Shown: one piece after another, positions 23,750-34,775 of the stretch
Layout of the letters: each line of letters opens with the position of its first letter
Numbering within the stretch: position 1 is the first letter of the stretch
DNA from: Sordariomycetes sp. S80-01Y
Taxonomy: Eukaryota > Ascomycota > Sordariomycetes
Assembly: GCA_037042185.1 (NCBI GenBank)
Contig: JAXQJY010000028.1
Coordinates: forward strand, 1,922,001-1,986,000
Direction: 5' to 3'
DNA: 64,000 bases
The notes under the pieces: model-generated
What the model was told of the DNA's origin: nothing
Databases searched by the model: none
Seen by the model: the letters and a program-made list of their open reading frames with translations, nothing else
Made by a program: the position numbers and the translations under genes

Positions 23750-24661
23750 ATGGCTTCCTCCGAGGTCGATCAGAAGTTCTTGGCCAAGTTAGCCAAGGCC
23801 GTGGAAAATGACAATCCACTGCTCTCCACCATGCTCTTCAAGATTCTCGGTCTTTCTCTTGGTCTGGCAGACCTTTTGGCAGATGCTAAGCGAGACAGAC
23901 GGCCGCAAGCTGAGCCCTCCCCGACCACCTTGAGACGCGTCCTCCACATCTTGTGGCTCTCGCGGGAGGGTTTGAAGATGCTTGAGCAATACGTCATCCC
24001 GATGGTTGGGAACTATGTCGAGCTGAAAGTTCTCGCGTACAAATTACGCGCCAGCTTCAACCACATTTATGTGCTGTTTCACAACTCCCCGCCCGTCTCT
24101 AATTGGGCACAACTAACACCCGAGATGCTGGCCGCTGCAACACCACCCAAGAGTCGAGGTAAAGATGCTGAATCAGACAGAGATATTCCCTCGAGGTCCT
24201 CGTCGATCCAACCGACACATCCAATGGAGGGGGGTCCGATCGGCCCGCCGCCCGGCTTCGAAATAGATGTGGCGACATTAAATCCATCAGCTTTGCTGAA
24301 GCGGAGGAACTACTTGCCTGAGGCGCAGAGATTCTTCAATGAGGCAATGAGTCTGGCAGATCAGCTGCTCTGGGGCTCGCACTCACTGCGTCTATCTGTA
24401 AAGACCGAGTACGCTGCGTTCCTCTATGAATGTGTTCATGACGCCGAAGGCAGCAGGAAGCTTGCTAAGATCACCATTGCTGAAGCTTATGACGCCGAGG
24501 AGGGTATGACCGACGACATGTTCAAGGACACCTGCGAGCTGGTAACGGTTCTCGGGAAGATGATGAAGCGTGGACTTGGTTCGAATGTAGCTATGCAAAA
24601 AGCTGCCCGGACTTCCCTGACCCCGAAAGCAACGCCTCCTGGCATGGAGAACGCAATTTGA
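23750..24661 (+). CDS. Divergent 14-3-3-like protein
   Basis: Single exon, 303 aa. The C-terminal third is clearly 14-3-3-like: SHSLRLSVKTEYAAFLYE corresponds to the HPIRLGLALNFSVFYYE helix, then SRKLAKITIAEAYDAEEGM and DDMFKDTCELVTVLGKMM match the last two helices. The N-terminus (QKFLAKLAKAVENDNPLLS) resembles the first 14-3-3 helix, and LKRRNYLPEAQRFFNEA the fifth. The canonical phosphopeptide basic cluster (the RR of the third helix and the RY pair) is not clearly preserved, and a Ser/Pro-rich insert (about residues 128-170) breaks the middle. So it may scaffold proteins but bind phosphoserine weakly or not at all; that is inference. It is not one of the highly conserved housekeeping 14-3-3 isoforms. 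Start chosen at the ATG in context CGCATGGCT; a longer start is not available in frame. Confidence 0.75.
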   Translation: MASSEVDQKFLAKLAKAVENDNPLLSTMLFKILGLSLGLADLLADAKRDRRPQAEPSPTTLRRVLHILWLSREGLKMLEQYVIPMVGNYVELKVLAYKLRASFNHIYVLFHNSPPVSNWAQLTPEMLAAATPPKSRGKDAESDRDIPSRSSSIQPTHPMEGGPIGPPPGFEIDVATLNPSALLKRRNYLPEAQRFFNEAMSLADQLLWGSHSLRLSVKTEYAAFLYECVHDAEGSRKLAKITIAEAYDAEEGMTDDMFKDTCELVTVLGKMMKRGLGSNVAMQKAARTSLTPKATPPGMENAI

Positions 24662-25503
24662 CCAAAGCTCGCGCCTTGTGATCTGCTTTTCCCTCGGTAG
24701 GGAGTTATGTATTGATTAGGTACTCGAGTCTTGCGCGCTGCCACTGACGTTCTGGGGTTGCATGGCACAGGCGTCGGAGGCTCTCGTCTTCGTGGGACTG
24801 GAAAGATTTTCTTCAGGAATTGTAGCTGTCTGGCTTTGTATTGCTCCGCACTTTTGGGTTGATGGGGTCATGGTTTGAGGATCATGCAACACGGACGCGA
24901 CGTAATGCGGGATATCTGCGGGGAGAGGATTCCGCTGGCAGTGGACAGCACTTCTGACCAGACTTGCGACCGCGCATGGAGTTCCAGGGCAGCGATATCT
25001 TTTGGAACGGATTGATTGGAGCCTCGCTTCGACTCACCCATCGTTGTTTGTACTATGGACAGATTCAATGGCGTTAAGGCAGCGTATTTTCATCGTTAGA
25101 GCGAGAGGCCATAGCGAGCTATAGCACATGAGAGATGTAATTAGTACTTACAGTTTTCCTTAGCTATGGGAATTCGAGATACGCCTAACAGTTCAATGTA
25201 GGCGGTAGCGTGAGAACTTCAATGGTGAGAGACTCGAGGGTACAAGTTTCGTAAGAACTGTGACATGCAAAAAATACTTCAGTTTTCAGATGGCTTGATG
25301 TCAAGGTATGTTCATTGTATTGCCTCAATGATTATTGAGTCTCGCGACAGATCATACCTGCAATCATGTTAGCTGGCGGGTGGGTGACTCAGCCACCCCT
25401 CAGCGAATCGGTTATCCTTCACGGCTACACAGTCGTCGACTTCCCCACGATGACGAGGCTTCAAGTTCCGACCTTTCACTTACAAAAATCGACTTACCAC
25501 AAG
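24662..25503. other. Intergenic region between the 14-3-3-like gene and the PPAT gene
   Basis: It contains the 3' end of the upstream gene and the promoter of the adenylyltransferase. No ORF with a signature is seen. The last 138 bases are open in frame with the downstream CDS (possible alternative start at 25366). Confidence 0.5.
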
Positions 25504-26670
25504 ATGGCTCCCAGACCACCATCACGCCCTAAATCTATACTCCTCCTATCATCTCCACCATCACCACCCACGCCGTCGTCCCTACACGCAGCCTACTATG
25601 AACCGATATCCGCTGCGGTAGAAAAGGTCCCTGGCTCATCGCTCCTAGTCGTAGCTGTTGCTGCCCGCTTCCAGCCGTGGCAATGGTCGAGGCTACAATC
25701 CTTGCTGGCTGGGCTGTACTCCCTGCTTGCTTCAATTCAATCCAAATCCGACTTCCATGTCGAAAGCGACGTTGTCCTGGTGGACCACGTGCCTGGTCGG
25801 GCATATCCTCCGGATGCGGGCCCTACAAGTGATACAAGCAGTACAATCTTTGACCTAGGGACAGTTGCATCGAGGAGCGAGCGATGGGCCAACATCTTCC
25901 ATCACAGCACAGAGTCAGGCTTCGAATTGGTCAATAGCTTCCTTCAGGTAGCAGAGCGGAGTCAGACTATTCTGCAGAAGCATATCATCGCCATACCGGG
26001 AGGGTTAAGCCTTAACGTTGCGGATCAGAAGCACGAACCGGCGTCTCAGACTGACGAGCCAGAAAGTCGCTACAAGGGCGTGATTTTGGGTGGTACATTT
26101 GACTGCTTTCACCCCGGACATAAACTGCTGCTCCAAGCTGCAGTACTTCTACTGCATCTTCCGACTCCAGGTTCAGCGACAACAAGTCAGGCGACCTTCA
26201 CCGTTGGTATCTCGAGCGATGCTCTGCTTAGAAACAAGAAATTTGCCTCCGAGCTAGAACCGTGGCCGGTACGGGCCCAATCAGTCATCGACTTTTTGTC
26301 AACTGTCCTTTCTTCACCTCTCTCCCCAGAAGATCAGATAACCATCGGTGACGAGAAGGAGATTCACGCCAATTTTTGTGGAGGCAGACTGCTACTGCGT
26401 TGCGTCAACATCCAGGACGTCTACGGTCCAACGGTCAGTGAGCGAGGACTGGACGCGTTGGTCGTGTCCCGAGAGACGAGAGGCGGGGGCAAGGCTGTGA
26501 ATGATAAAAGAAAGGAACAAGGTTGGCATGAGCTGAAGGTATATGAGGTTGATGTCTTGAGCAGTGGGGAGGATGGCGAACGGGCACAGGATGATTTTTC
26601 GGCAAAGATCAGCAGCACCTACTTCAGGCAATTGAAGGCTGAAGCAAGATCTAGAGTTGGTAAGATCTAA
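25504..26670 (+). CDS. CAB4: Phosphopantetheine adenylyltransferase (Cab4-like)
   Basis: The enzyme transfers AMP from ATP to 4'-phosphopantetheine to make dephospho-CoA, the fourth step of coenzyme A synthesis. The nucleotidyltransferase fold starts at about residue 193 with GVILGGTFDCFHPGHKLLL; GTFD and HPGH are the ATP-binding signature. The ISSTYFRQ near the end matches the ISST(K/R) block of the family. The first 190 residues are a fungal-type N-terminal extension with no catalytic motif. I chose the Met at 25504 (MAPRPPSRPKSILLLSS, context AAGATGGCT); the frame is open upstream to 25366, adding 46 residues of non-conserved look, so the start is uncertain. No intron. 388 aa. Confidence 0.88.
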   Translation: MAPRPPSRPKSILLLSSPPSPPTPSSLHAAYYEPISAAVEKVPGSSLLVVAVAARFQPWQWSRLQSLLAGLYSLLASIQSKSDFHVESDVVLVDHVPGRAYPPDAGPTSDTSSTIFDLGTVASRSERWANIFHHSTESGFELVNSFLQVAERSQTILQKHIIAIPGGLSLNVADQKHEPASQTDEPESRYKGVILGGTFDCFHPGHKLLLQAAVLLLHLPTPGSATTSQATFTVGISSDALLRNKKFASELEPWPVRAQSVIDFLSTVLSSPLSPEDQITIGDEKEIHANFCGGRLLLRCVNIQDVYGPTVSERGLDALVVSRETRGGGKAVNDKRKEQGWHELKVYEVDVLSSGEDGERAQDDFSAKISSTYFRQLKAEARSRVGKI

Positions 26671-27013
26671 TGGAGCCTGTGTCTGACCTAGTCAAGAAAC
26701 CGTTGCTACTGAACTATTCAACGGGGAATCAGAGGCCCGCTTACCTACCACGTTGTACTAGCTCACCCTCTTTGACACTCTCCGGCCCCTGGAGGCTCGT
26801 CGAACTGAGTCCCGGCGACTAGTTTCCCCGGATAGCTCACAGCGTCTTGATCCTATTCTGCTAGAGCTCACTCCAAGTAGTAGCTATGAGACTGAGTAAG
26901 CAGGAAGCTGTTCGACTCCTAGCTGCACCTCCAGTCGTTGCACTTCTCTTTCTGAGCTGATGGTCTCCCGTGGCTATTAAGACGCCCTAGGGACCTCGAG
27001 CTTTCTTTAACGA
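26671..27013. other. Convergent 3' intergenic region
   Basis: Between the stop of the PPAT gene and the stop of the minus-strand Myb gene. Only 3' ends are expected; nothing else is seen. Confidence 0.5.
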
Positions 27014-28396
27014 TCAAGTAACAGGGTCCCCAAGACCTTGTTCATCAACGCTTCTGACCCATTTTTCGATTCTCTTCCTCCCAGTCGCCTCCCTGCCCTT
27101 TTCCGCACGTCTTCTCTCCGCCTCCTCAGCCCGCTCACACTTGTCCTTGATGACGCCTAACGGAATCATCCTCCCCGTGGCGTTGCAGAAATTGGCTTGC
27201 ATCTCCAGATACTTGCCTTGCTTGTACTTGCTGTCTATGGCAGCCAGCACATCGCAGTCGCGCTGTGTGAAGTACTCATCTGGTTCAGGAAAGATCGTGG
27301 AGGGGTAGAGGACACTGTCTATGTGGTTGTGCATGTAGCGCTTCTCGTGCCGAACTTGAGCTGTGCCCGTAAAGGTCATATTTTTGGTGTCTGAGTTGCT
27401 TTCTGAAGATGAGCGCGAGGAGGAGACCTCGCCAGAGCGGATGGACGGAAGATGACGAGAAGCATGTGTTCCCTGTTCTCTGCCACTATTTTTCGTCTGC
27501 TTGTACTTCCTGCCAGAAGTTTTGTCTTGCTGCTTTTCGATGTTCAGCTTGCCTTTGTCCTTATTTGACCTTTCGTCCTTGGACTTGCCCTTGGACATTC
27601 CATCTTCAGTCATGTTGTCGGCATTCCCGAGTCTACTGCCGGCTTCAGCATCCGCAACTATTGACTGGTTCTTCAAGACCTTCCACCTGAGTTGGCACTC
27701 CTTTTTCGACCGCCTGATGGCACTCGAAATGTCGGCCCAGGTTGGATGACGGCCGTCCTCTTTCATGCCTCTCAGTTTCGCATCCTCGGACCACGTCCAG
27801 CCCGAGTCATCCTCTGTACTGTTTGCAGCTCTGGACGAGGAGTCCTCAACGGTACCAGCGCTGTTCGAGGCCTCTGTATCATTCTCATGAGACTCTTCGT
27901 TGGAAAGTGTCCGCTTGGAAGACGTTGCTGATTGACCCCTCCTCTGTCTGGCCTTCATAGACTGAGGCTGAGCGTCAGAAGAGGAGTCGTCGCATGTGAG
28001 TTCGGCTTCGCTTGTGGATGTTGTCTCATCAGTATCGGTAGCGCTTTTGGAACGCTCATAATTGAGGTCTCTGTATTTTTCTCGATTCTTGTCGCACGCT
28101 CTGCTCGAGATGTCATCTTCGCTGCTGCTACTCTGCTCCACCCCTGATATAGAACCCTCTTGTGAAGCGTTAGGTTGTTTCAACACCGGAGAGAACTCCG
28201 TATCGTCAATTTCTTCCTTCGAGGACAGTGAAGATACAGAAGCAGTAGCCACTGGAGCCCACCTGTTCGGAACGACAGGCTCATGTCCTAGCACTAGGCT
28301 GGAGAGAGATAGGTGGAAATTCTCGGGTGAGAGTGTCTCTGAGAGGGGAGAAACAACATCTTCAATCCTGAACGGAGTAAAAGTGCGGGACTGCAT
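27014..28396 (-). CDS. Myb/SANT-like domain protein, Ser/Glu-rich
   Basis: Single exon, 460 aa. A Myb-like domain lies at about residues 198-245: WTWSEDAKLRGMKEDG, then HPTWADISSAIRRSKKECQL and RWKVLK, with the three regularly spaced aromatic residues (W...W...W). The N-terminal 190 residues are rich in Ser, Asp and Glu (low complexity); 250-330 is basic with many Lys. A conserved-looking C-terminal part follows (YFTQRDCDVLAAIDSKY, YLEMQANFCNATGRMIPLGV, IKDKCERAEEAERRRAEKG), which may be a second helical DNA-binding module. A nuclear DNA-binding role is likely; targets are unknown. It is divergent from Mgm1 across a 974-bp gap. Confidence 0.85.
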   Translation of the reverse strand: MQSRTFTPFRIEDVVSPLSETLSPENFHLSLSSLVLGHEPVVPNRWAPVATASVSSLSSKEEIDDTEFSPVLKQPNASQEGSISGVEQSSSSEDDISSRACDKNREKYRDLNYERSKSATDTDETTSTSEAELTCDDSSSDAQPQSMKARQRRGQSATSSKRTLSNEESHENDTEASNSAGTVEDSSSRAANSTEDDSGWTWSEDAKLRGMKEDGRHPTWADISSAIRRSKKECQLRWKVLKNQSIVADAEAGSRLGNADNMTEDGMSKGKSKDERSNKDKGKLNIEKQQDKTSGRKYKQTKNSGREQGTHASRHLPSIRSGEVSSSRSSSESNSDTKNMTFTGTAQVRHEKRYMHNHIDSVLYPSTIFPEPDEYFTQRDCDVLAAIDSKYKQGKYLEMQANFCNATGRMIPLGVIKDKCERAEEAERRRAEKGREATGRKRIEKWVRSVDEQGLGDPVT

Positions 28397-29370
28397 GACC
28401 GCGTAAGTCTTCTATGTTTCCCTCTGCTGTTTCGCAAGGAGTTGAGTGAGTTGGATACTTAGGAAGCCCCTCCACTTCGAGTAGACGTAACGACCTCGAG
28501 GCTTGATCCAGAGATTGGCGTTGAACTGTGTCAGTGGCCGGAACTTTGCGAGTAGGCGCTAATGATTTAAGTCTCTTAAGTGATCTATGGAACAGCGTGG
28601 GTGAGTGTCTATGGGATGTTGAAAGAGTTGAAAGAGAAGTGAAGCAACGATCAGTTGGGTGTTCAGACTGTGAGCACTAGCTTCATCATGAGGACTGCAG
28701 GTGTTTTCTTTTACACCATTGTCGTCTGAAATTGAACTTTAACAGCCCCCCTTCCACTTTTTGTCTGGCAACAGTATCTGGTGCAGCGCTCGTGCGCCGA
28801 TGGCTCTACATGCGCCTGCCAGAGAGACTCGAAGCTGATGCCACTGACACTCGGCTAGCACACACGGTTTGTGGTAAAAAAGGATTCCCACAGGAGAGCA
28901 GGACTAGAGCCCTTGAGGTGGGAGAGTTAGACGCGTGCACGATGAATATACCCCAATCAGACTTATCAAACTCAACCTGTTGCGTTGTTCTCGCCTCTTC
29001 ATGCCAGAGAAGAAATGGCTGTGCGAAGTGTCACCGCCGAACGTCTCAATGCCTCGAGCAGGAAAAATTACACACCAGGAGATAAGAAAGGTAAGCATGT
29101 AATTTCCAGATGCTCCTCAGCCTCGAGGATTGTCCTTGCAGTGCTACAACTGTCCTGAGGCACCTCAGTATAGGAGTGCGGTAGCACAGGCATTCGATTA
29201 GGTAAGTGGGATCGAAACCACCGGCGGCCATTCTCCGATTCGTAACTGTCAACCCCCGGCCAAGCTCGACAACACCCGAGCCGAATCATCGCCACAACCA
29301 GATTCGAATGCTAAACCTTTCCTCGATTATTTCATCAGCGGCCTGGTGACGGCCAGGCGATTTCATCACG
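28397..29370. promoter_or_regulatory. Divergent intergenic region between the Myb gene and MGM1
   Basis: The two flanking genes point away from each other, so both promoters lie here. Short ORFs at 28732-29085 and on the other strand have no signature. No specific site could be named. Confidence 0.5.
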
Positions 29371-32239
29371 ATGAGCGGACGCATGCTTGCCGCGGGCATG
29401 CGACCCATGACGCGACGCGCCGGAACCTCTGCTGTTCGACACATCCATCGCTTCCCGACCGGCGGCCTCCTACGAGCCGATGCTGCGGTACGGGCAACTC
29501 AGAGACGGTTGTGGAATGGGGGAAATGCGTTCCACCACGCCGTTGCTGTGCGAAATGCGTCTTTTGGGCGCTTCCTGCCGAAACTGGTGGTGAAGCTGAT
29601 CAGGATACCGGCGTTATTTGGCGCGACTGCCCTGGCTGGGTTCACTTGGGTCCAATATCAGGCCAACCGTATGCACATTCAGTCATCATCGCTTTCTCCA
29701 AGGCTAACAGGGTGACAGAGGCGGGTACCTACGCGATCAACATATTCAACTCGACAAAAGACACCGTCACCGACAGCTTCGGGACCCTATTCAGCGGCGC
29801 AAAGGACGTAGCTGACCAGACGTACAAGGGATGGGAAAGAACAAAGGAGGAGACGGAACTGCCTGAATGGCTACAAAAGATCCTACGCATACATGAAGAC
29901 ATCGGGACTGGGGGAGGGCCAAACGGTGAGGGAGGCGGCGGCGGTCCGAAGCAGAGCAGAACAGGCGTTGGCGCTGCGGCTGGCGCAACCGCTGCTGCTT
30001 ACGGATTTGAGAAGACAGACGAAGAAGATCCTCGCGAGGATGATGAGGTGGCGAGAGACGACCAGATGATGGTTCTGACCAAGAAGATGATCGAGATAAG
30101 GAGCATTCTGCAAAGGGTCGATCAGTCGAGCACTTTGACCCTCCCGTCCATTGTGGTCATCGGCTCCCAGTCGTCTGGAAAGAGTTCTGTCTTGGAGGCC
30201 ATCGTTGGCCACGAGTTCTTGCCAAAGGGCACCAACATGGTGACACGGCGACCGATCGAGCTCACTCTCGTCAACACACCAGGCTCCAGGGAGGAATACG
30301 GCGAGTTCCCTGATCTTGGTTTGCGCAGGATAACCGACTTCTCGTCGATCCAGAGAACATTGACGGAACTCAACCTCGCCGTTCCTGATACAGAATGCGT
30401 TTCACACGACCCCATCCACCTCACAGTCTACTCCCCTAATGTCCCGGATCTGTCCTTGATAGACCTTCCGGGATACATCCAGGTGGTAGGGCAAAATCAA
30501 CCGCTGGCGTTGAAACAAAAGATTACAGAGCTTTGCGACAAGTACATCCAGCCACCCAACGTCATTCTCGCCATCTCTGCAGCTGATGTTGACCTTGCCA
30601 ACTCGACCGCGTTGCGAGCATCCAGGAGGGTCGATCCTCGGGGTGAGCGGACCATTGGTGTTATTACAAAAATGGATCTTGTCGACCCTAGGCGAGGTGC
30701 ATCCATTCTCAACGACAAGCAGTATCCGCTGCGACTGGGCTACGTCGGTGTCGTTTCAAAGGCTCCTCAAGAGAAGAGTCTATTCAAAATGGGCCCTACC
30801 AACTTGCTTTCGACAATCGTCAAACAAGAGAACGCCTTCTTCTCTGCACATCCCTTAGAGTACGGGCCCGATGCTGACGTACAAGTTGGTACCACTGTGC
30901 TTCGCAAGAAGTTGATGCACGTCCTGGAGCAAACCATGTCTTCAAGTCTGCAGACTACTAGCGACGCAATTAGACAAGAGCTGGAGGAAGCGACGTATGA
31001 GTTCAAGGTTCAGTACAACGACAGACCTCTCTCGGCAGAGTCGTATCTTGCCGAGAGCTTAGACGCCTTCAAGCACTCTTTCAAGCAATTCACTGAGGGG
31101 TTCGGAAGGCCAGAGATGCACGAGCTACTAAAACAAGAATTGGACCAAAAGGTCCTCGACCTGCTCGCAGCTAGGTACTGGAACAAGCCCATCGAGGATC
31201 TTTCTCCCGCCAGGGTAGACGTCGATAACATCGCTGATCTGCCCAAGTCCGACCCAGATTCCTTGTACTGGCGCCGGCAACTCGATGCCTCATCGTCAGC
31301 ACTGACGAAATTGGGCGTTGGAAGACTCGCAACCACTGTCGTGTCAGGGTCCATTCAATCCCAAATAGACAAGCTGGTAAACCAATCGAGCTTTGCGTCG
31401 CATCCCTTCGCTCGCGATGCTATCATGGAAGCCACGTCGACGATTCTCAACGAGCGATACTATAGCACGAGTGATCAGGTGGAGAACTGCATTAAGCCTT
31501 ATAAATTCGACATTGAGATGGATGATCGCGAGTGGGCTCAGGGGCGAGAACACGTCCAAGGCGTTCTGAAAAAGGAGCTTAAGGACTGTGAGATTGCTAT
31601 GGGCGGTCTGGAGACCGAAGTTGGTGGCCGTAGGAAGATGAAAGAAGTCATGGGCTTTGTGGACAAGGCCCGCAAAGGCGACATCCTTATCGAGGGTGAT
31701 GGTCGAAGCGGCGCTGGTGGCTTTAGCGCCGCTCTTCTTACCAAGGGTAAGTATTGCTTCCAGCGGCGCGTATTCCTTTCACTAACACATGAATTCCAGG
31801 ACGCGAGGCAGTCTTCCTCCGGGACCGCGCAGACATCATCAAGATGCGTCTCATGGCCGTCAAATCCAAACAATGCGCAAACCTCAAGAATAAGTACTAC
31901 TGTCCCGAGGTTTTCCTCAACGCAGCAGCGACCAAGCTCGCATCTACCGCCGTTCTCTTTCTGAACGTAGAGTTACTCTCGGAGTTCTACTACAACTTCC
32001 CTCGCGAGCTCGACCTCCGTCTAGGCCGCCATCTTCCCGAATCAGAGGTGGAAAAGTTCGCCAAGGAAGACCCCAAGATCCGACAGCATCTTGAAGTTAT
32101 CCGTCGCAAAGAGCTGCTGGAGCTTGTGCTGGACAAGATGGAGAGCTTGAGACAGCTAGAGGGCAAGGAAAAGGAGAGGCGAGGCGGCGGTCCAGTACGT
32201 GATAGCCACAAGGAGCGAGGTCGCTGGGGTCTTTTTTGA
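29371..32239 (+). CDS. MGM1: Mgm1/OPA1-type mitochondrial dynamin GTPase
   Basis: Mgm1 fuses mitochondrial inner membranes and keeps cristae shape. Three exons: 29371-29668, 29719-31746, 31800-32239 (921 aa). Intron 1 (GTATGC...GACAG) joins QYQAN to QAGTYAINIFNS; intron 2 (GTAAGT...TCCAG) joins LLTKG to REAVFLRDRADI. The N-terminus is Arg-rich and lacks acidic residues (matrix targeting), followed by a TM anchor ALFGATALAGFTWVQYQ at about residues 80-97. A Gly-rich linker (about 180-210), where processing proteases usually cut, precedes the GTPase: GSQSSGKSS (P-loop, about 246), DLPGY (about 347) and TKMD (about 415). Middle and effector domains follow. A start at 29346 is possible but its next residues read less like a presequence in the spliced frame. 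Confidence 0.95.
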
Positions 32240-32511
32240 GGCACTGTTTTGGGATACATCTAATGGGACATGATGTCTGGTTGGAGTTTCGGCGTGCTTT
32301 TCTTTTGGGACACCCCTTCCTCCCCGTCAAATGCACACCGTAGATTATTCGATTTATGTACAATTATGGATACCCTGCTCAAGGCTATGGACGATCTTCA
32401 TAGTGCTTCATTGCTGTCCGGCGGAAACATCTGGAAGGGGAAAAAGTTGCGAGGCCTCACGAATTAAATTGAGAGTGGCGCTGGAAAGATTAGATTGCAA
32501 AGCGGGCGCGT

Positions 32512-33952
32512 TCATGAAGCAGCGCCGTCTGTGGTTGTTTGTAGAGTGACCTCCCATCGCACATTACCCCCATTGCCATAGCCCTCACCAAGACGATTCT
32601 GGATCAAAGAGGTGATTCGGCTGCGCAGCTTACCAAGCGACGTCTCGTCGTAGCCCTTTTCTACGCCCAACTTCAAGTTCGCCATGCACAAGCCGTAATG
32701 CACCTGCCAGAACTGCGCATCCTCCACCCTGGTGACGCTGGAGTCTGACTCAATCTCACGAATCACTGAGGATACCCCCGTATTCCCTCCGTGACCACCG
32801 TAAGACATGAGGAGCATCAAGCCCTGCGCAATGGCGAGGCGCATGCCCAGCGCGAACATGGCGACAGAGATGACGGCGCATATAAGGCGGTCGAGCCACG
32901 TGTAGAGGGCGATCGATAGCAACGGCATCAGAGCTATCAAAGCTGAGAAGAACAGAGTTAGGAAGTGGAAAGGGTTAGAGAGGATGCTCGGCAGATGCGC
33001 GAGGTAGGAAACGCGCATGACTTTGGCTATGCGAGCGTGGTTTTTCAGCCCGTATGCTGAAACGAGGCTGGTGGCGATGGCCGCGAAAGCAACTAGGTCA
33101 ATGGAGGCAGCAGAGACGCCCTCACCATGTCCGTGCTCGTGATGCGCTTCGTGATTGCCAAGACCCTCCAGAAAGTGTTTCAAGTTGTGGGATACAAGAT
33201 CGAAACCACCGAACAGCAAAAAGACCGACATGGCAAACCCGGACAACACCTCGACCCTCTCCAGGCCAAACGGGTGCCTGATGCTGCTCCTCTTCCACAC
33301 TTCGAAGTTCCCAAGCACATCAACAACCACGCACACGGCAGCGCTGCCGGCATCAAAGAAGACAAGATGGCTCAGAGCCATGGCGGCCAAAGACCCTTCG
33401 CTCTTGAAAAAGATGTACATGGCAACGGCGAGATGGCACAGACTCCAGTACAGCCGCGTGCGCTGTTCGGTGTGCATGCTCTTCCATGCTTCCTTTATCG
33501 TCGGTATGGGAAGCGAAGCCGGGAGGACTGGGGGGGGTCGAGGGGGCGGTTCCTGGAAGATCTGATGTTGTGTCGATATGCTGGAGTGTTTGTACCTGTG
33601 ACCGCGACGCTGGCCAATGTTCTTCGGCTTGTTAGCATACAGGCGTCTGTGGAATCGCTGGCGACGCGAGAGTGTCAAGTCCACATACCGATTTTACAGG
33701 ACCAGCTGAGATGACTTGGGTTTGGAAGTTAAAGGGGTTCTGGGCGGGCGGGGTGGCGATGCCGTCGTTGGCGTCTTCGTCCCCGCTGGTAGACATGGTT
33801 GAGGGCACCGACAGCAGGTTGCTGCCCGACGCGTTGCGCGTGAGGGGCGCCGATTTCGAATAAGTTGCGTCCTCGAAGTCGGGGGGGAATTCGTCGTGAA
33901 GCTGCTGGGTGTCGGGGGTTGGAGGGCGGACGGAGGGGACTGTAGGCGCCAT
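32512..33952 (-). CDS. ZRG17: Zrg17-like ER zinc transporter subunit (CDF family)
   Basis: Zrg17 pairs with Msc2 (Cis4) to carry zinc into the ER. Two exons on the minus strand: 33687-33952 and 32512-33609, with a 77-bp intron (GTATGT donor, TGCTAAC branch, CCAG acceptor) joining GPVKS to RRGHRYKHSS. 454 aa. It has a Ser-rich cytosolic N-terminus with a Pro run, about six TM helices (from about residue 155), and a His-rich loop EAHHEHGHGEG after the third or fourth helix, typical of zinc CDF proteins. The second-helix site reads SHLVFFDAGSA and the fifth-helix region reads YLAHLPSILSN, so the usual pair of HxxxD zinc ligands is not intact. That fits Zrg17 as the non-transporting partner. The start MAPTVPSVRPP is chosen because upstream in-frame sequence is not conserved-looking. 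Confidence 0.85.
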
Positions 33953-34775
33953 GCACGCGATTTGTGGAGGGAGGCTCGTTTGCCGAATTCGTGTGCACTT
34001 CGTAGTACACTTGGTACGAACGCCTCCGAGGATAAGTATCCAAGGATACGGGCGGTACTGCGAGTGCCTTCCGGGACCCCTCGACGTGGATGAGATGGTG
34101 CAGGTGGCCGCTCCAGCAGACCAAACGACATCCTCCGAACATGAATACCCTGTAGTGGGACATCCATCCATCATGGCAACGGCGGCAGTTTGGATGTGGA
34201 GACGAACGCTGAGCCAATCAGCCACATATGTCACATTAGTCATGCAGTCCGTCCTACCAGCTTGGGGCCAGCGCCCTTTGAAGGCTTCTATTGAAGCGAG
34301 GCAGTATGTGTCAGGTACCCAGATAAGTAGGTACATGTAGGCACCGTATATATAAATCCGCGTACCGTAATGCCGTGAGGTTGAACATGCTCAGACGATG
34401 CCATCTGCTCCTGGCGAAAGCCTGCCCGGGTCCGAGTCCCGGTCGGCTGAAGCCCCACAATCACGGGGGCCAGCGGCCACTGGCACCACTGGCAGCGCCT
34501 CCCGAATGCTACAGTATTGGCAGCGGAGATGCTTGCCTACCTACTCACTGCCACCGACGCGAACGCGCCAAGTGTTCCCAGGTGACAAGAACAAGATGAG
34601 GCTGATCGGTTTGGTATTATGAGTTCAACACACACGTTATCCTTTCAAAGTCACGATTAGCGCCTTGGAGGGCAGGACCGCCTTCCGGCGCACGCGTCCG
34701 AGGGCGCTCCACCAGGTCCGTCATCAAGACACACGAGAGCCGAGCCTAGGTCTTGGCTCCTAACGCCTGTCCGTC
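33953..34775. promoter_or_regulatory. Divergent intergenic region, Zrg17 and two-TM protein
   Basis: Open frames overlap this region on both strands but are continuations or shadows. Both neighbours are transcribed outward, so it holds two promoters. No identifiable site. Confidence 0.45.

Noticed and set aside
25366-25503. 46-residue N-terminal extension of the adenylyltransferase
   Set aside because: The extension looks like promoter-derived sequence and the Met at 25504 has a good context; kept only as an alternative.
29346-29370. Longer start for Mgm1 in the other frame (an 872-codon frame begins here)
   Set aside because: That frame reads through intron 1 and gives a Cys/His-rich N-terminus unlike a presequence; the spliced start at 29371 gives an Arg-rich presequence and TM anchor.
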